This document shows positions 7,533 to 15,099 of a stretch of 21,928 nt of DNA, piece by piece; position 1 is the first letter of the stretch, and each line of letters starts with the position of its first letter. The translations under genes were made by a program, and so were the position numbers. The stretch comes from JAJPJQ01 sp036522615. GTDB taxonomy: Bacteria; Desulfobacterota; Binatia; UBA9968. The notes under the pieces were generated by a model. The model saw only the letters and a program-made list of their open reading frames with translations. It ran no database searches and was not told where the DNA came from. Where the stretch lies: contig DATDFN010000190.1 in NCBI GenBank assembly GCA_036522615.1, forward strand, positions 1-21,928. The letters run 5' to 3'.

Positions 7533-8990
7533 ATGGAACAGCTCGCGTATCACGATCTCAGAAGCTTCGTCGAGGCCGCGAAAAAAGTCAGCGACTGGCG
7601 GGAAATCGAAGGCGCCGATTGGGACGGCGAGATCGGCGCGCTCGTCGAATCGGCGGCCGAGCTGGTGCCGCAGCCGCCGATGCTCATCTTCGACAAAATC
7701 AAAGGCTACCCCGCCGGATATCGCGTGCTCAGCCTGCCGTACGCCGCGTACAAGCGCGTCGCGCTCTCGTTCGGCCTCTCGACGGAGATGACGAAGCTCG
7801 AATTGGTTCGCGCGATCGCACGGAAGATCAAATCGACCAAGCCGATCCCGCCGCGCGAGGTGAAGACCTCGCCGATTATGGAAAACGTCATGGAGGGCGA
7901 CAAAGTCGACCTGTTCAAATTTCCCGCGCTGCGTTTTCACGAACAGGACGGCGGGCGCTACATCGGCACCGGCGACTGTCTCATCAACGCCGACATGGAG
8001 GGCGGCTTCATCAACATGGGCACGTACCGGATGCAGCTGCACGAGAAAAATCTGCTCGGCCTCTGGATGAGCCCGGGGCAGCACGGTCGGCTCGTCTGCA
8101 TGAAATACTGGGAGCAGGGCCGGAGCTGCCCGGTCGTCGTCACCTTCGGCATGCACCCGATGGTCTTCGCGCTCGCGCATACGAAGATTGCGTGGGGGCA
8201 GTCGGAGATCGACCACGCCGGGGGTCTCATCGGCGCGCCGCTGGATATCATCCGCGGGCCGCACACCGGCCTGCCGATTCCGGCGAGCTCGGAGATCGCG
8301 ATCGAAGGCGAGGTCCCGCCGCCGAAGATGGAATCGCGCGCCGAAGGGCCGTTCGGCGAATGGCCGGGCTATTACTCCGGCGGCACGATCGGCACCGGCG
8401 AGCAGCAGCCGGTCATCAAGGTCAAGGCGATCTACTACCGCAACGACCCGATCCTCGAAGACGAGGCGCCGCTCTGGCCCGGCGCCATCAAGATCGACGC
8501 CAACCCGACGGCGGGAATTCTCTGGGATCAGCTGGAAAGCGCCGGCATTCAGGACATCGCCGGGGTCTACAACCACACATCGTATCTCTGCGTCGTTGCG
8601 ATCAAGCAGCGCTACGCCGGGCACGCCAAGCAGACGGGTCTCGCCGCGCTCGCCTGCTCCTCCGCGGCGCGCAACGGCCGCTACGTCGTCGTCGTGGACG
8701 AGGACATCGACCCCAGCAACATCAAGGAAGTCATGTGGGCGATGATGACGCGTGTCGACCCGGCGACCAATATCGATCTCATCGACGGGTGCTGGTCGAC
8801 GCCACTGGATCCGCGCATGCCGCCGTCGAAGCGCGAGTCGCGCGATCACACCAACAGCCGCGCGGTGTTTTACGCCGTGCGGCCGTTCGAATGGCGCGAT
8901 AAATTTCCCAAGGTCTCGCGCACGAGCCGCGAGCTGCGCGAGGCGGTGGTGAAGAAGTTTTCAGGCGTCATACCGTTCCCGAAGGGATAA
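7533..8990 (+). CDS. UbiD-family prenyl-FMN-dependent decarboxylase
   Basis: 485 residues, full length. The catalytic set is visible as R166 (in GTYRMQ) and E271/E276 in EGPFGEWPGYY. AAGGAG (7517-7522) lies 10 bases before the ATG, and the gene starts 18 bases after the bicupin stop, so the two form an operon. It is only distantly similar to the UbiD at 824-2200 (shared catalytic motifs, different N-terminal region), which suggests a different substrate and not a recent duplication. The expected reaction is decarboxylation of a (hydroxylated) aromatic acid ahead of, or after, oxidation by the neighbouring Rieske and bicupin enzymes. It depends on UbiX encoded elsewhere. Confidence 0.94.
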   Translation: MEQLAYHDLRSFVEAAKKVSDWREIEGADWDGEIGALVESAAELVPQPPMLIFDKIKGYPAGYRVLSLPYAAYKRVALSFGLSTEMTKLELVRAIARKIKSTKPIPPREVKTSPIMENVMEGDKVDLFKFPALRFHEQDGGRYIGTGDCLINADMEGGFINMGTYRMQLHEKNLLGLWMSPGQHGRLVCMKYWEQGRSCPVVVTFGMHPMVFALAHTKIAWGQSEIDHAGGLIGAPLDIIRGPHTGLPIPASSEIAIEGEVPPPKMESRAEGPFGEWPGYYSGGTIGTGEQQPVIKVKAIYYRNDPILEDEAPLWPGAIKIDANPTAGILWDQLESAGIQDIAGVYNHTSYLCVVAIKQRYAGHAKQTGLAALACSSAARNGRYVVVVDEDIDPSNIKEVMWAMMTRVDPATNIDLIDGCWSTPLDPRMPPSKRESRDHTNSRAVFYAVRPFEWRDKFPKVSRTSRELREAVVKKFSGVIPFPKG

Positions 8991-9014
8991 GCGAGAATGC
9001 TCTCAGAGTCACGT

Positions 9015-9110
9015 TGTCATCCTGAGCGCAGCGAAGGATCTCTCCGTCGGTGTTTTACGGGCCGAAGAGTACTTCGGAGAGATTCTTCGGCCTACGGCCT
9101 CAGAATGACA
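9015..9110. repeat. REP-like palindromic element, copy 1
   Basis: The ends are imperfect inverted repeats: TGTCATCCTGAGCGCAGCGA at the left, and at the right the complement of TGTCATTCTGAGGCCGTAGG. The arms continue to GGATCTC and GAATCTC. The centre holds an extra hairpin, CCGAAG-AGTA-CTTCGG (9062-9077). The left arm reads HPERSEGS in one frame, a well-known spurious peptide that marks this repeat family in databases. It fills the gap between ubiD and the binding-protein gene, whose ATG (9105) lies in the last bases of the repeat. Confidence 0.85.
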
Positions 9111-10205
9111 GATAAGGCGACGTGCATTACAGTGCTCCTCGCCGTCTTCTTACTGATCCCTTTTCATGTCTTTGCCCAGTCCGAATGGGAGAAAACGCTA
9201 GCGGCGGCGCGGAAGGAAGGCACGCTCGTCGTCGGCATTCCCGCGAGCGTGGAACTGCGCAAGGCGCTGGAATCGGCTTTCCCTGCGAAATTCAAAATTC
9301 CGCTGGAGCTTTCGCCGAGCCGCGGACCGGAGAACGCGAATCGCATCGTCAGCGAGCACAAGGCCGGCGTGCGCTACTTCGATCTCTTCATCTCCGGCGG
9401 CGCGACCCCGCTTTCGCTCATCGCCGAGGGCGCCGCGGACGAGCTGCCTCCCTATATGATCCTCCCCGAAGTCCGCGACCCGAAAAACTGGTGGGGCGGC
9501 CATATCTGGGAAGACAACGTCAGCACGAAGAAATATGCCTACGCCTTCCAGTGCTATACGAGCGAGACCTTCTGGTACAACACCTCGCTCGTCAAGCCGC
9601 AGGAGATCCGCTCGTACGACGATCTGTTAAACCCGAAATGGAAAGGGCGCATCGGCTATCTCGACCCGCGCAATCCCGGCTCGGGCCAGAACACCTGGGC
9701 TTTTTTGTGGAAGATCAAAGGGGAAGACTATCTCAAGAAGCTCGCGCAACAGGACATGCTGGTGACGCAAAACCAGCGGCAGCTCGCCGAAGCGCTCGCG
9801 AAGGAGAAACTTGCGTTTACCATCGGCCTCAGCCATTACACCTACGAGAGCTTCATAAAAGCGGGACTTCCGGTGAGCGCGGTGCCGAAAATCAAAGAAG
9901 GCGGGCAGGCAAACAACGGCAGCGGCGTGCTGACGGTCGTGAAAAATCCGCCGCACCCGAATGCGGCTAAGATTTTCGTCACCTGGTTTCTGAGCAAGGA
10001 GGGACAGGAGCTTTACGGCAAGGCGATGATCCAAGGTAGCCGGCGCTTGGACGTCGACACGAAATGGCTCACGGACTATGGCATCGAGGGCTGCAAGGAC
10101 GTGATGACGGTCGACGATTATCTTCGCCTGGAAACGCACTCGGAAGCCTCGGTGCAAAAACTCAGAAATCCGTCGATCGCGCTGGCGATGAAGATTTTAA
10201 AGTAG
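9105..10205 (+). CDS. ABC transporter solute-binding protein
   Basis: 366 residues from the ATG at 9105. An in-frame ATG at 8997 exists, but the intervening codons only translate the REP-like repeat. The N-terminus has a classical signal peptide (lysine at position 4, hydrophobic core ITVLLAVFLLIPF, cleavage near VFA-QS), so the protein is periplasmic. The fold is that of the Fe(III)/thiamine/aminophosphonate binding-protein cluster. Family blocks shared with the other three in this window include LPEVRDPKNWWGG, NPKWKGRIG, DPRNPGSG, KNPPHPNAAK and DVDTKWL. It lies between ubiD and a Rieske gene, so an aromatic or organic acid ligand is inferred. No clear ribosome site precedes the ATG, perhaps because translation is influenced by the repeat hairpin. 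Confidence 0.9.
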   Translation: MTDKATCITVLLAVFLLIPFHVFAQSEWEKTLAAARKEGTLVVGIPASVELRKALESAFPAKFKIPLELSPSRGPENANRIVSEHKAGVRYFDLFISGGATPLSLIAEGAADELPPYMILPEVRDPKNWWGGHIWEDNVSTKKYAYAFQCYTSETFWYNTSLVKPQEIRSYDDLLNPKWKGRIGYLDPRNPGSGQNTWAFLWKIKGEDYLKKLAQQDMLVTQNQRQLAEALAKEKLAFTIGLSHYTYESFIKAGLPVSAVPKIKEGGQANNGSGVLTVVKNPPHPNAAKIFVTWFLSKEGQELYGKAMIQGSRRLDVDTKWLTDYGIEGCKDVMTVDDYLRLETHSEASVQKLRNPSIALAMKILK

Positions 10206-10230
10206 CGAGTGATAGCCCAGGAGCCGCGCT

Positions 10231-11508
10231 ATGATCACCCAGCAAGAAAATGATTTACTGACCCGCACCGACAAAAGCACGCCGGCCGGCGAGATGATCC
10301 GACGCTACTGGCAGCCGGTCGCGCTCGTCGAAGAATTGCCCCAGGGCGGCCCGCCGCTGCCGGTGAAAATTTTGGGCGAGGAGCTGGCGTTGTTCCGCGA
10401 CGATCAGGGTCGGCCGGGTCTGCTGGGCCTGCATTGCTCGCACCGCGGCACCGACTTGAGCTACGGCCGGGTCGAGAACGGCGGGCTCCGCTGCCTCTAC
10501 CACGGCTGGCTTTACGATATTAAAGGCCGATGCCTCGAGCAGCCCGGCGAGCCCAACTGCGGCGAGCACCGCGACAGCATCCGGCATTTATCCTATCCCT
10601 GCCGCGAGGCCGGCGGCGCAATCTTCGCCTATATGGGACCGGGGGAGGCGCCTGAGCTGCCGAACTATGAATTTCTAACCGTCGCGGCCGAGCGCTGCTA
10701 CGTCAATAAGATTTATCACGAGTGCAACTATCTCCAGGGAAATGAAGGCAACATCGATCCGGTGCATCTCTCTTACTTGCACCGCTTCTTCGAAGTGCCG
10801 CAATTGCGCTACACCGGCGTGCGCAACACGGAGGACTCGCACTACAGTCTCGTCGGCCGTAATCTAGCGCCGTCGATCGACGTCGAGCTCACGGATTTCG
10901 GCGTGCGCATATATACAGCGCGGACGCAGCCCGACGGAAAAGTTTACCTCCGCGTCTCCTACTTCGTCCTGCCGAATTTGAGCGCCTTTCCCGGCCAGAC
11001 CGGCGGCGAAGGATATTCGGTCAACTGGCATGTGCCGATCGACGACAAAACCCACTGGAAATATACCTTCGTCTTCAGCCGCGAAGCGATGCTCGATAAA
11101 AACATGATCCATCGCGCCCGCTCCGAAGTGGGGCGCGACTATAAATTGCTGCGCAACCGCGCGAACCGCTTCAACCAGGACCGCGAAGAAATGAAGACTA
11201 AAACCTTCTCCGGCATGGGCTACGGCTTTCAGGCGCACGATCTGTTCGCCACGTCGAGCCAGGGCCCCATCCAGGACCGGACGAACGAGCACGTGGTTTC
11301 CTCCGATAAGCCGATCGTCGCAGCGCGGAAGCTGATGGAGAAAGCGATCAAAGACGTCCAGGAGGGGCGCGAGCCGCCCCACGTCGTGCGCGACCCGCGC
11401 GAAAATCGCTTTCCGCACCTTCAGGTTATCTCGGACTTGATTCCTGCATCGACGGACATCAAGCAGCACACGAAGAAGGTGGAAGAAGAGGCCAAGGCGC
11501 GCCTGTGA
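10231..11508 (+). CDS. Rieske non-haem iron oxygenase, large subunit (phthalate 4,5-dioxygenase-like)
   Basis: 425 residues. The Rieske ligands are C69-S-H71 and C88-L-Y-H91 (CSHRG, CLYHGW). The catalytic iron ligands are D176-P-V-H179-x4-H184. AGGAG lies 7 bases before the ATG. Its last four bases (GTGA) overlap the start of the Gfo/Idh dehydrogenase, so the two are translationally coupled. A Rieske oxygenase followed by a Gfo/Idh enzyme mirrors phthalate degradation, where Pht3 forms a cis-dihydrodiol and Pht4 (Gfo/Idh/MocA family) oxidises it. That pairing is the best clue that this enzyme is a dihydroxylating dioxygenase. The actual substrate is unknown, and no ferredoxin or reductase gene is nearby. 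Confidence 0.95.
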   Translation: MITQQENDLLTRTDKSTPAGEMIRRYWQPVALVEELPQGGPPLPVKILGEELALFRDDQGRPGLLGLHCSHRGTDLSYGRVENGGLRCLYHGWLYDIKGRCLEQPGEPNCGEHRDSIRHLSYPCREAGGAIFAYMGPGEAPELPNYEFLTVAAERCYVNKIYHECNYLQGNEGNIDPVHLSYLHRFFEVPQLRYTGVRNTEDSHYSLVGRNLAPSIDVELTDFGVRIYTARTQPDGKVYLRVSYFVLPNLSAFPGQTGGEGYSVNWHVPIDDKTHWKYTFVFSREAMLDKNMIHRARSEVGRDYKLLRNRANRFNQDREEMKTKTFSGMGYGFQAHDLFATSSQGPIQDRTNEHVVSSDKPIVAARKLMEKAIKDVQEGREPPHVVRDPRENRFPHLQVISDLIPASTDIKQHTKKVEEEAKARL

Positions 11509-12686
11509 CCCCGCTCAGGATGGGCATGGGCGGCCTCGGCGTCGCCAGCACGCAGATCCTCCCGCCGGTCTCGAAGCTCCCTTACGTGAAGATCGCCGCC
11601 GCGGCCGACACGCGGCGCGAGGCGCTGGAGAAATTCCGCGCCGAATACGGCGCGGAGATTTTCACGAGCTTCGAGGCGATGTGCGCGAGCCCAAACGTCG
11701 ACTTCGTCTACATCGCGACGCCCAACGATTTGCACGCCAAGCACGCGATCGCCGCGGCCGAGCGCGGCAAGCACGTGATCGTCGAGAAGCCGATGGCGAT
11801 GACACTGGAGGAATGCGAAGCGATGAACGCCGCGTCGGAGAAGCACGGCGTCAAGCTCCTCTGCGGCCATACGCACAGCTTCGACCCGCCGATCCGGAAA
11901 ATTCGCGAGATCGTGGCCAGCGGCGAGCTCGGCAAGCTGCGCATGATCCACACGTGGAACTACAACGAGTTCATGTACCGCCCGCGCATGAAGCACGAGC
12001 TCGCGATGAGCCATGGCGTCGTGCTGAATCAAGGGCCGCACCACGTCGACGTCGTGCGGCTTATCGGCGGCGGCATGGTGAAGAGCGTGCGCGCGACGAC
12101 CGGCGTCTGGGACCCCGCGCGCGGCCACGAGGGTAGCTACGTCTGCTATCTGGAATTCGAGGACGGCGTGCCGGCGACGCTCGTCTACAGCGGCTACGGC
12201 TACTTCGACACCGCCGAGTTCTTCGGCTGGGTCGGCGAGGGGGGCCAGGCCCGTGAGCCGGAAACCAACGCCAAAGTGAGAAGACGGCTCAAAGGCATTT
12301 CGAGCGCCCAGGAAGAAGAGATGCTGAAGGAGCAGATGCGCTACGGCGGCCGGCGCGAAGGCGAGTTCAGCCACGACTGGCAGGGCGAGCGCCATCAGCC
12401 GTTTTTCGGCTTAACGCTCGTGAGCTGCGACAAAGGCGATATCCGCCAGTCGCCCGACGGCCTGATCGTTTACGGCGAGGAAGGCAAAAGAGAAGTCGCG
12501 CTGCCGGGCGGCAAACGCGGGCGCGAAGCGGAGGTCGACGAGCTATACCAGGCGATTACGCAAAACCGGCCGGTCTTCCACGACGGCCGCTGGGGCGAGG
12601 CGACGCTGGAAGTTTGTCTCGCGATGCTGGAGTCGGCGAAAGAAAAGCGGGAAATTCACATGAAGCACCAGAGGCCGGTTTTATAA
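11505..12686 (+). CDS. Gfo/Idh/MocA-family NAD(P)-dependent dehydrogenase
   Basis: 393 residues from a GTG start that overlaps the upstream stop codon (GTGA). An ATG at 11520 is a possible alternative, but it would leave almost no residues before the nucleotide-binding loop. The Rossmann loop G7-M-G-G-L-G12 opens the protein. E94-K95-P96 is the family EKP motif, and GPHHVD (177-182) supplies the conserved catalytic histidine/aspartate. The C-terminal alpha/beta domain is complete. The likely reaction is NAD(P)-dependent oxidation of a dihydrodiol or hydroxyl group produced by the coupled Rieske oxygenase, as with Pht4 in phthalate catabolism. The REP-like repeat copy 2 begins 14 bases after its stop. 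Confidence 0.93.
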   Translation: MTPLRMGMGGLGVASTQILPPVSKLPYVKIAAAADTRREALEKFRAEYGAEIFTSFEAMCASPNVDFVYIATPNDLHAKHAIAAAERGKHVIVEKPMAMTLEECEAMNAASEKHGVKLLCGHTHSFDPPIRKIREIVASGELGKLRMIHTWNYNEFMYRPRMKHELAMSHGVVLNQGPHHVDVVRLIGGGMVKSVRATTGVWDPARGHEGSYVCYLEFEDGVPATLVYSGYGYFDTAEFFGWVGEGGQAREPETNAKVRRRLKGISSAQEEEMLKEQMRYGGRREGEFSHDWQGERHQPFFGLTLVSCDKGDIRQSPDGLIVYGEEGKREVALPGGKRGREAEVDELYQAITQNRPVFHDGRWGEATLEVCLAMLESAKEKREIHMKHQRPVL

Positions 12687-12700
12687 CCAACGCTCATGCG

Positions 12701-12763
12701 TGTCATTCTGAGGCGCAGCCGAAGAATCTCTCCGGAGAGATCCTTCGCTACGCTCAGGATGAG
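12701..12763. repeat. REP-like palindromic element, copy 2
   Basis: The left arm is TGTCATTCTGAGGCGCAGCC continuing to GAAGAATCTC. The right arm is GAGATCC followed by TTCGCTACGCTCAGGATGAG. The arms fold on each other around CTCCGGAG. Compared with copy 1 the two unequal arms are swapped, so this copy lies in the opposite orientation and is shorter (63 against 96 bases). It separates the Gfo/Idh gene from the next binding-protein gene, whose GTG start follows 11 bases later. Confidence 0.85.
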
Positions 12764-12774
12764 AATTAAAATTC

Positions 12775-13899
12775 GTGAGAATTCTTTCAGCAAAATATCT
12801 TTCTGCATTCCTCTGTATTGCACTGTCTTTTTGCTTTGTAGGGTTCCTCCACGCGGCCGACGCGAAGCCCGCCGCATGGGATTCCGCGCTTGCCGACGCG
12901 CGCAAAGAAGGCAAGCTCGTGCTCGGCCTGCCGCCCAGCGCGGAGCTAAGAAAACAGCTCGAGCCGCTGTTCAAATCGCGCTTCGGGATCGACGTCGAGA
13001 CGTTTTCCGCAGCGGGGCCGGACATCGCCAACCGCATCGTCTCGGAATCGAAGGCCGGCGTGCATTATTTCGACGCGCTGATCTTCGGCTCGTGCACCGG
13101 CGTGCCGCTCATCCATTCCGGCGCGTTCGAGCCGATGGACTCGTACATGATCCTGCCGGAGGTGAAGGACCCGAAATCCTGGTGGGGCGGCCATCTCTGG
13201 ATGGACAACGTCAGCACGAACAAGTTCTTTTATTCGTTCATCGCGATCAAAGGCACCGAGGGACTTTGGCACAACACCAATCTTGTCAAAGCTGAGGAGG
13301 TCCGCTCGCTCGACGATCTGCTCGATCCCAAGTGGAAAGGCCGGATCGGCTTCAGCGATCCGCGCGTACCGGGCTCGGGCCTTTCGCTTTGGTCGTTTCT
13401 CTGGGACATCAAGGGTGAGGAGTATCTCAAAAAGCTCGCGCGCCAGGATCTGTTCATAAGCCGGAATCTCCGGCAGATCGCCGACGCGCTGGCGAAAGGA
13501 AAGCTCGCGCTCACGCTGGGCATCGGCTACGCGCAGCTCGAGCCCTTCATCAAGGAAGGCCTGCCGGTGAAGGAGTTGCCGGAGCCGCGCGAAGGGCTGC
13601 CTGCGAGCAACGCCTACGGCACGCTCGGCGTCGTCAAAAATCCGCCGCATCCCGCCGCGACGAAAGTTTTCGTCAACTGGCTCTTGTCTAAAGAAGGCCA
13701 GGAGTTCTATACCAGGGTGATGCTGCAGGCGACGCGCCGCGTCGATGTCGATACGAAGTGGCTCGCCAAGCACAGCGCGGAGGCGGCGAAGGACACGATG
13801 AGCTTCAAAGATTACGACCGCGTGAGAAATCATCTCGAAGACAAATGCGTCAGCATCCGCGAGCCGTCGAAGAGATTCGCGGAGACGATTCTAAAATAA
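12775..13899 (+). CDS. ABC transporter solute-binding protein
   Basis: 374 residues from GTG at 12775. This is the only sensible start, since an in-frame TGA lies at 12760 and the start is followed at once by a signal peptide (R2, K7, core SAFLCIALSFCFVGF, cleavage near LHA-AD). It belongs to the same periplasmic family as the proteins at 9105, 19860 and 20978, sharing LPEVKDPKSWWGG, DPKWKGRIGF, DPRVPGSG, KNPPHPA and DVDTKWLA. Variable positions cluster in the central lobe, consistent with different ligands. The next gene starts 16 bases after its stop, within the same run. No ribosome site is evident next to the GTG. Confidence 0.9.
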   Translation: MRILSAKYLSAFLCIALSFCFVGFLHAADAKPAAWDSALADARKEGKLVLGLPPSAELRKQLEPLFKSRFGIDVETFSAAGPDIANRIVSESKAGVHYFDALIFGSCTGVPLIHSGAFEPMDSYMILPEVKDPKSWWGGHLWMDNVSTNKFFYSFIAIKGTEGLWHNTNLVKAEEVRSLDDLLDPKWKGRIGFSDPRVPGSGLSLWSFLWDIKGEEYLKKLARQDLFISRNLRQIADALAKGKLALTLGIGYAQLEPFIKEGLPVKELPEPREGLPASNAYGTLGVVKNPPHPAATKVFVNWLLSKEGQEFYTRVMLQATRRVDVDTKWLAKHSAEAAKDTMSFKDYDRVRNHLEDKCVSIREPSKRFAETILK

Positions 13900-13915
13900 A
13901 GGAGCGAAACAGCGC

Positions 13916-15055
13916 ATGGCCGTAAACGATCGCGTCAAAGACTTAATGACGGCGTTTGAAAAGACCGCCTACTTTCAGTGGATGAAGCGCCAGGGCATTC
14001 CCGTCGTCGACGGCTACGGCGTGGAGGACGTGCGCAATCTCGCGATGAAGCCGTGGGAGAAGATCGGCGGCGACGCGTCGTTCATCAATCTCTACGGCAT
14101 GGAGGGCGTCACCGGCATGTACGTCGCGGAAATCCCCGCCGGCGGCGCGCTCAAGCCGGAAAAGCATTTCTTCGAGAAGGTCATCGTGATTCTCAGCGGC
14201 CACGGCGCAACGGAAGTGTGGCATGACGGCGGTCGCAAGCAATCGTTCGAGTGGGGGCCGTGGAGCCTGTTCGCGCCGCCGATGAATACTTCGCACCGGA
14301 TGGTCAACGGCGGGCGCGAGCCGGTGAAATTTTTGGCCGTGACCAACGCGCCGCTGCTGTTCGATATCGTCCACAACGAGGAGTTCCTCTTCAACTGCCC
14401 GTACAATTTCGGCGACCGCTACTCGGGCGCGGAGGGGTTCTTCAACGTCGGCACCAAGCGCTACGAAACCGGCATGCAGCACATCTGGGAAACGAATTTC
14501 ATCATGGACATCCAGTCGGCGGCGCTCGACAACCGCGAAGTGAAGGGCGCGGGCGTGCGCATCACGCAGTTCGAGCTATCCGGCAACAGCCTGATCGGCC
14601 ATCTGGCGCAGTGGCCCGCCGGGCGCTACCACAAGGCGCACTACCACGGCCCCGGCGCGATTCTCTTGGGCCTCCAGTCCTCGGGCTATGTGCTCCTCTG
14701 GTCGAAAGAGCTGGGCACGCGGCCGTTCGAATCCGGCCGCGGCGGCGACGTCGTCGAGGTGAAATGGAAAGAGGGCAGCGTCTATTGCCCGCCCGGCGGC
14801 TGGTTCCACCAGCACTTCAACACCGGCCCCAGCTCCGCGCGCCATCTCGCCGTGCGCTACGGCAGCCGGCTGCATCCGATCGGCTTCAAGATCGCCGACA
14901 AGCGCAGCGAGGACGGCGTCTATATTTCGGTTAAGGACGGCGGCACGCTTATCAACTACGAGGACGAAGACCCGTACGTCCGCAAGCACTACGAGGACGA
15001 GATGAAAAAGACCGGCGTCCCGTGCGAGATGCCTCCGGTCCGGGCGAGCGCCTGA
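13916..15055 (+). CDS. Bicupin protein, gentisate dioxygenase-like (paralog)
   Basis: 379 residues. AAAGGAG (13898-13904) lies 11 bases before the ATG. It is clearly paralogous to the protein at 6474-7514 along its whole length (GIPVV.GY.VED, KPWEK, GATEVWHD, HYHGPGAI, HFNTGP). The N-terminal cupin shows H84-F-F-E87 and H127 but lacks the first His of HxH. The C-terminal cupin has H242-Y-H244 and H298-Q-H300, a complete Fe(II)-type set. The likely role is aromatic ring cleavage or a related oxygenation. Two divergent copies in one gene run suggest two substrates or two steps. The C-terminal ~40 residues extend beyond the barrels and are acidic. Confidence 0.85.
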   Translation: MAVNDRVKDLMTAFEKTAYFQWMKRQGIPVVDGYGVEDVRNLAMKPWEKIGGDASFINLYGMEGVTGMYVAEIPAGGALKPEKHFFEKVIVILSGHGATEVWHDGGRKQSFEWGPWSLFAPPMNTSHRMVNGGREPVKFLAVTNAPLLFDIVHNEEFLFNCPYNFGDRYSGAEGFFNVGTKRYETGMQHIWETNFIMDIQSAALDNREVKGAGVRITQFELSGNSLIGHLAQWPAGRYHKAHYHGPGAILLGLQSSGYVLLWSKELGTRPFESGRGGDVVEVKWKEGSVYCPPGGWFHQHFNTGPSSARHLAVRYGSRLHPIGFKIADKRSEDGVYISVKDGGTLINYEDEDPYVRKHYEDEMKKTGVPCEMPPVRASA

Positions 15056-15099
15056 TTGCCGAGTGAAGTTCCTTGTGAGATGATGCGCTCGATCCGACG

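Noticed and set aside
6714..8849. 711-codon minus-strand frame opposite the bicupin and ubiD genes
   Set aside because: It spans two well-supported genes on the other strand and shows only shadow composition.
8997..9104. N-terminal extension of the binding protein from ATG 8997
   Set aside because: These 36 codons only translate the REP-like repeat (HPERSEGS); the signal peptide begins at 9105.
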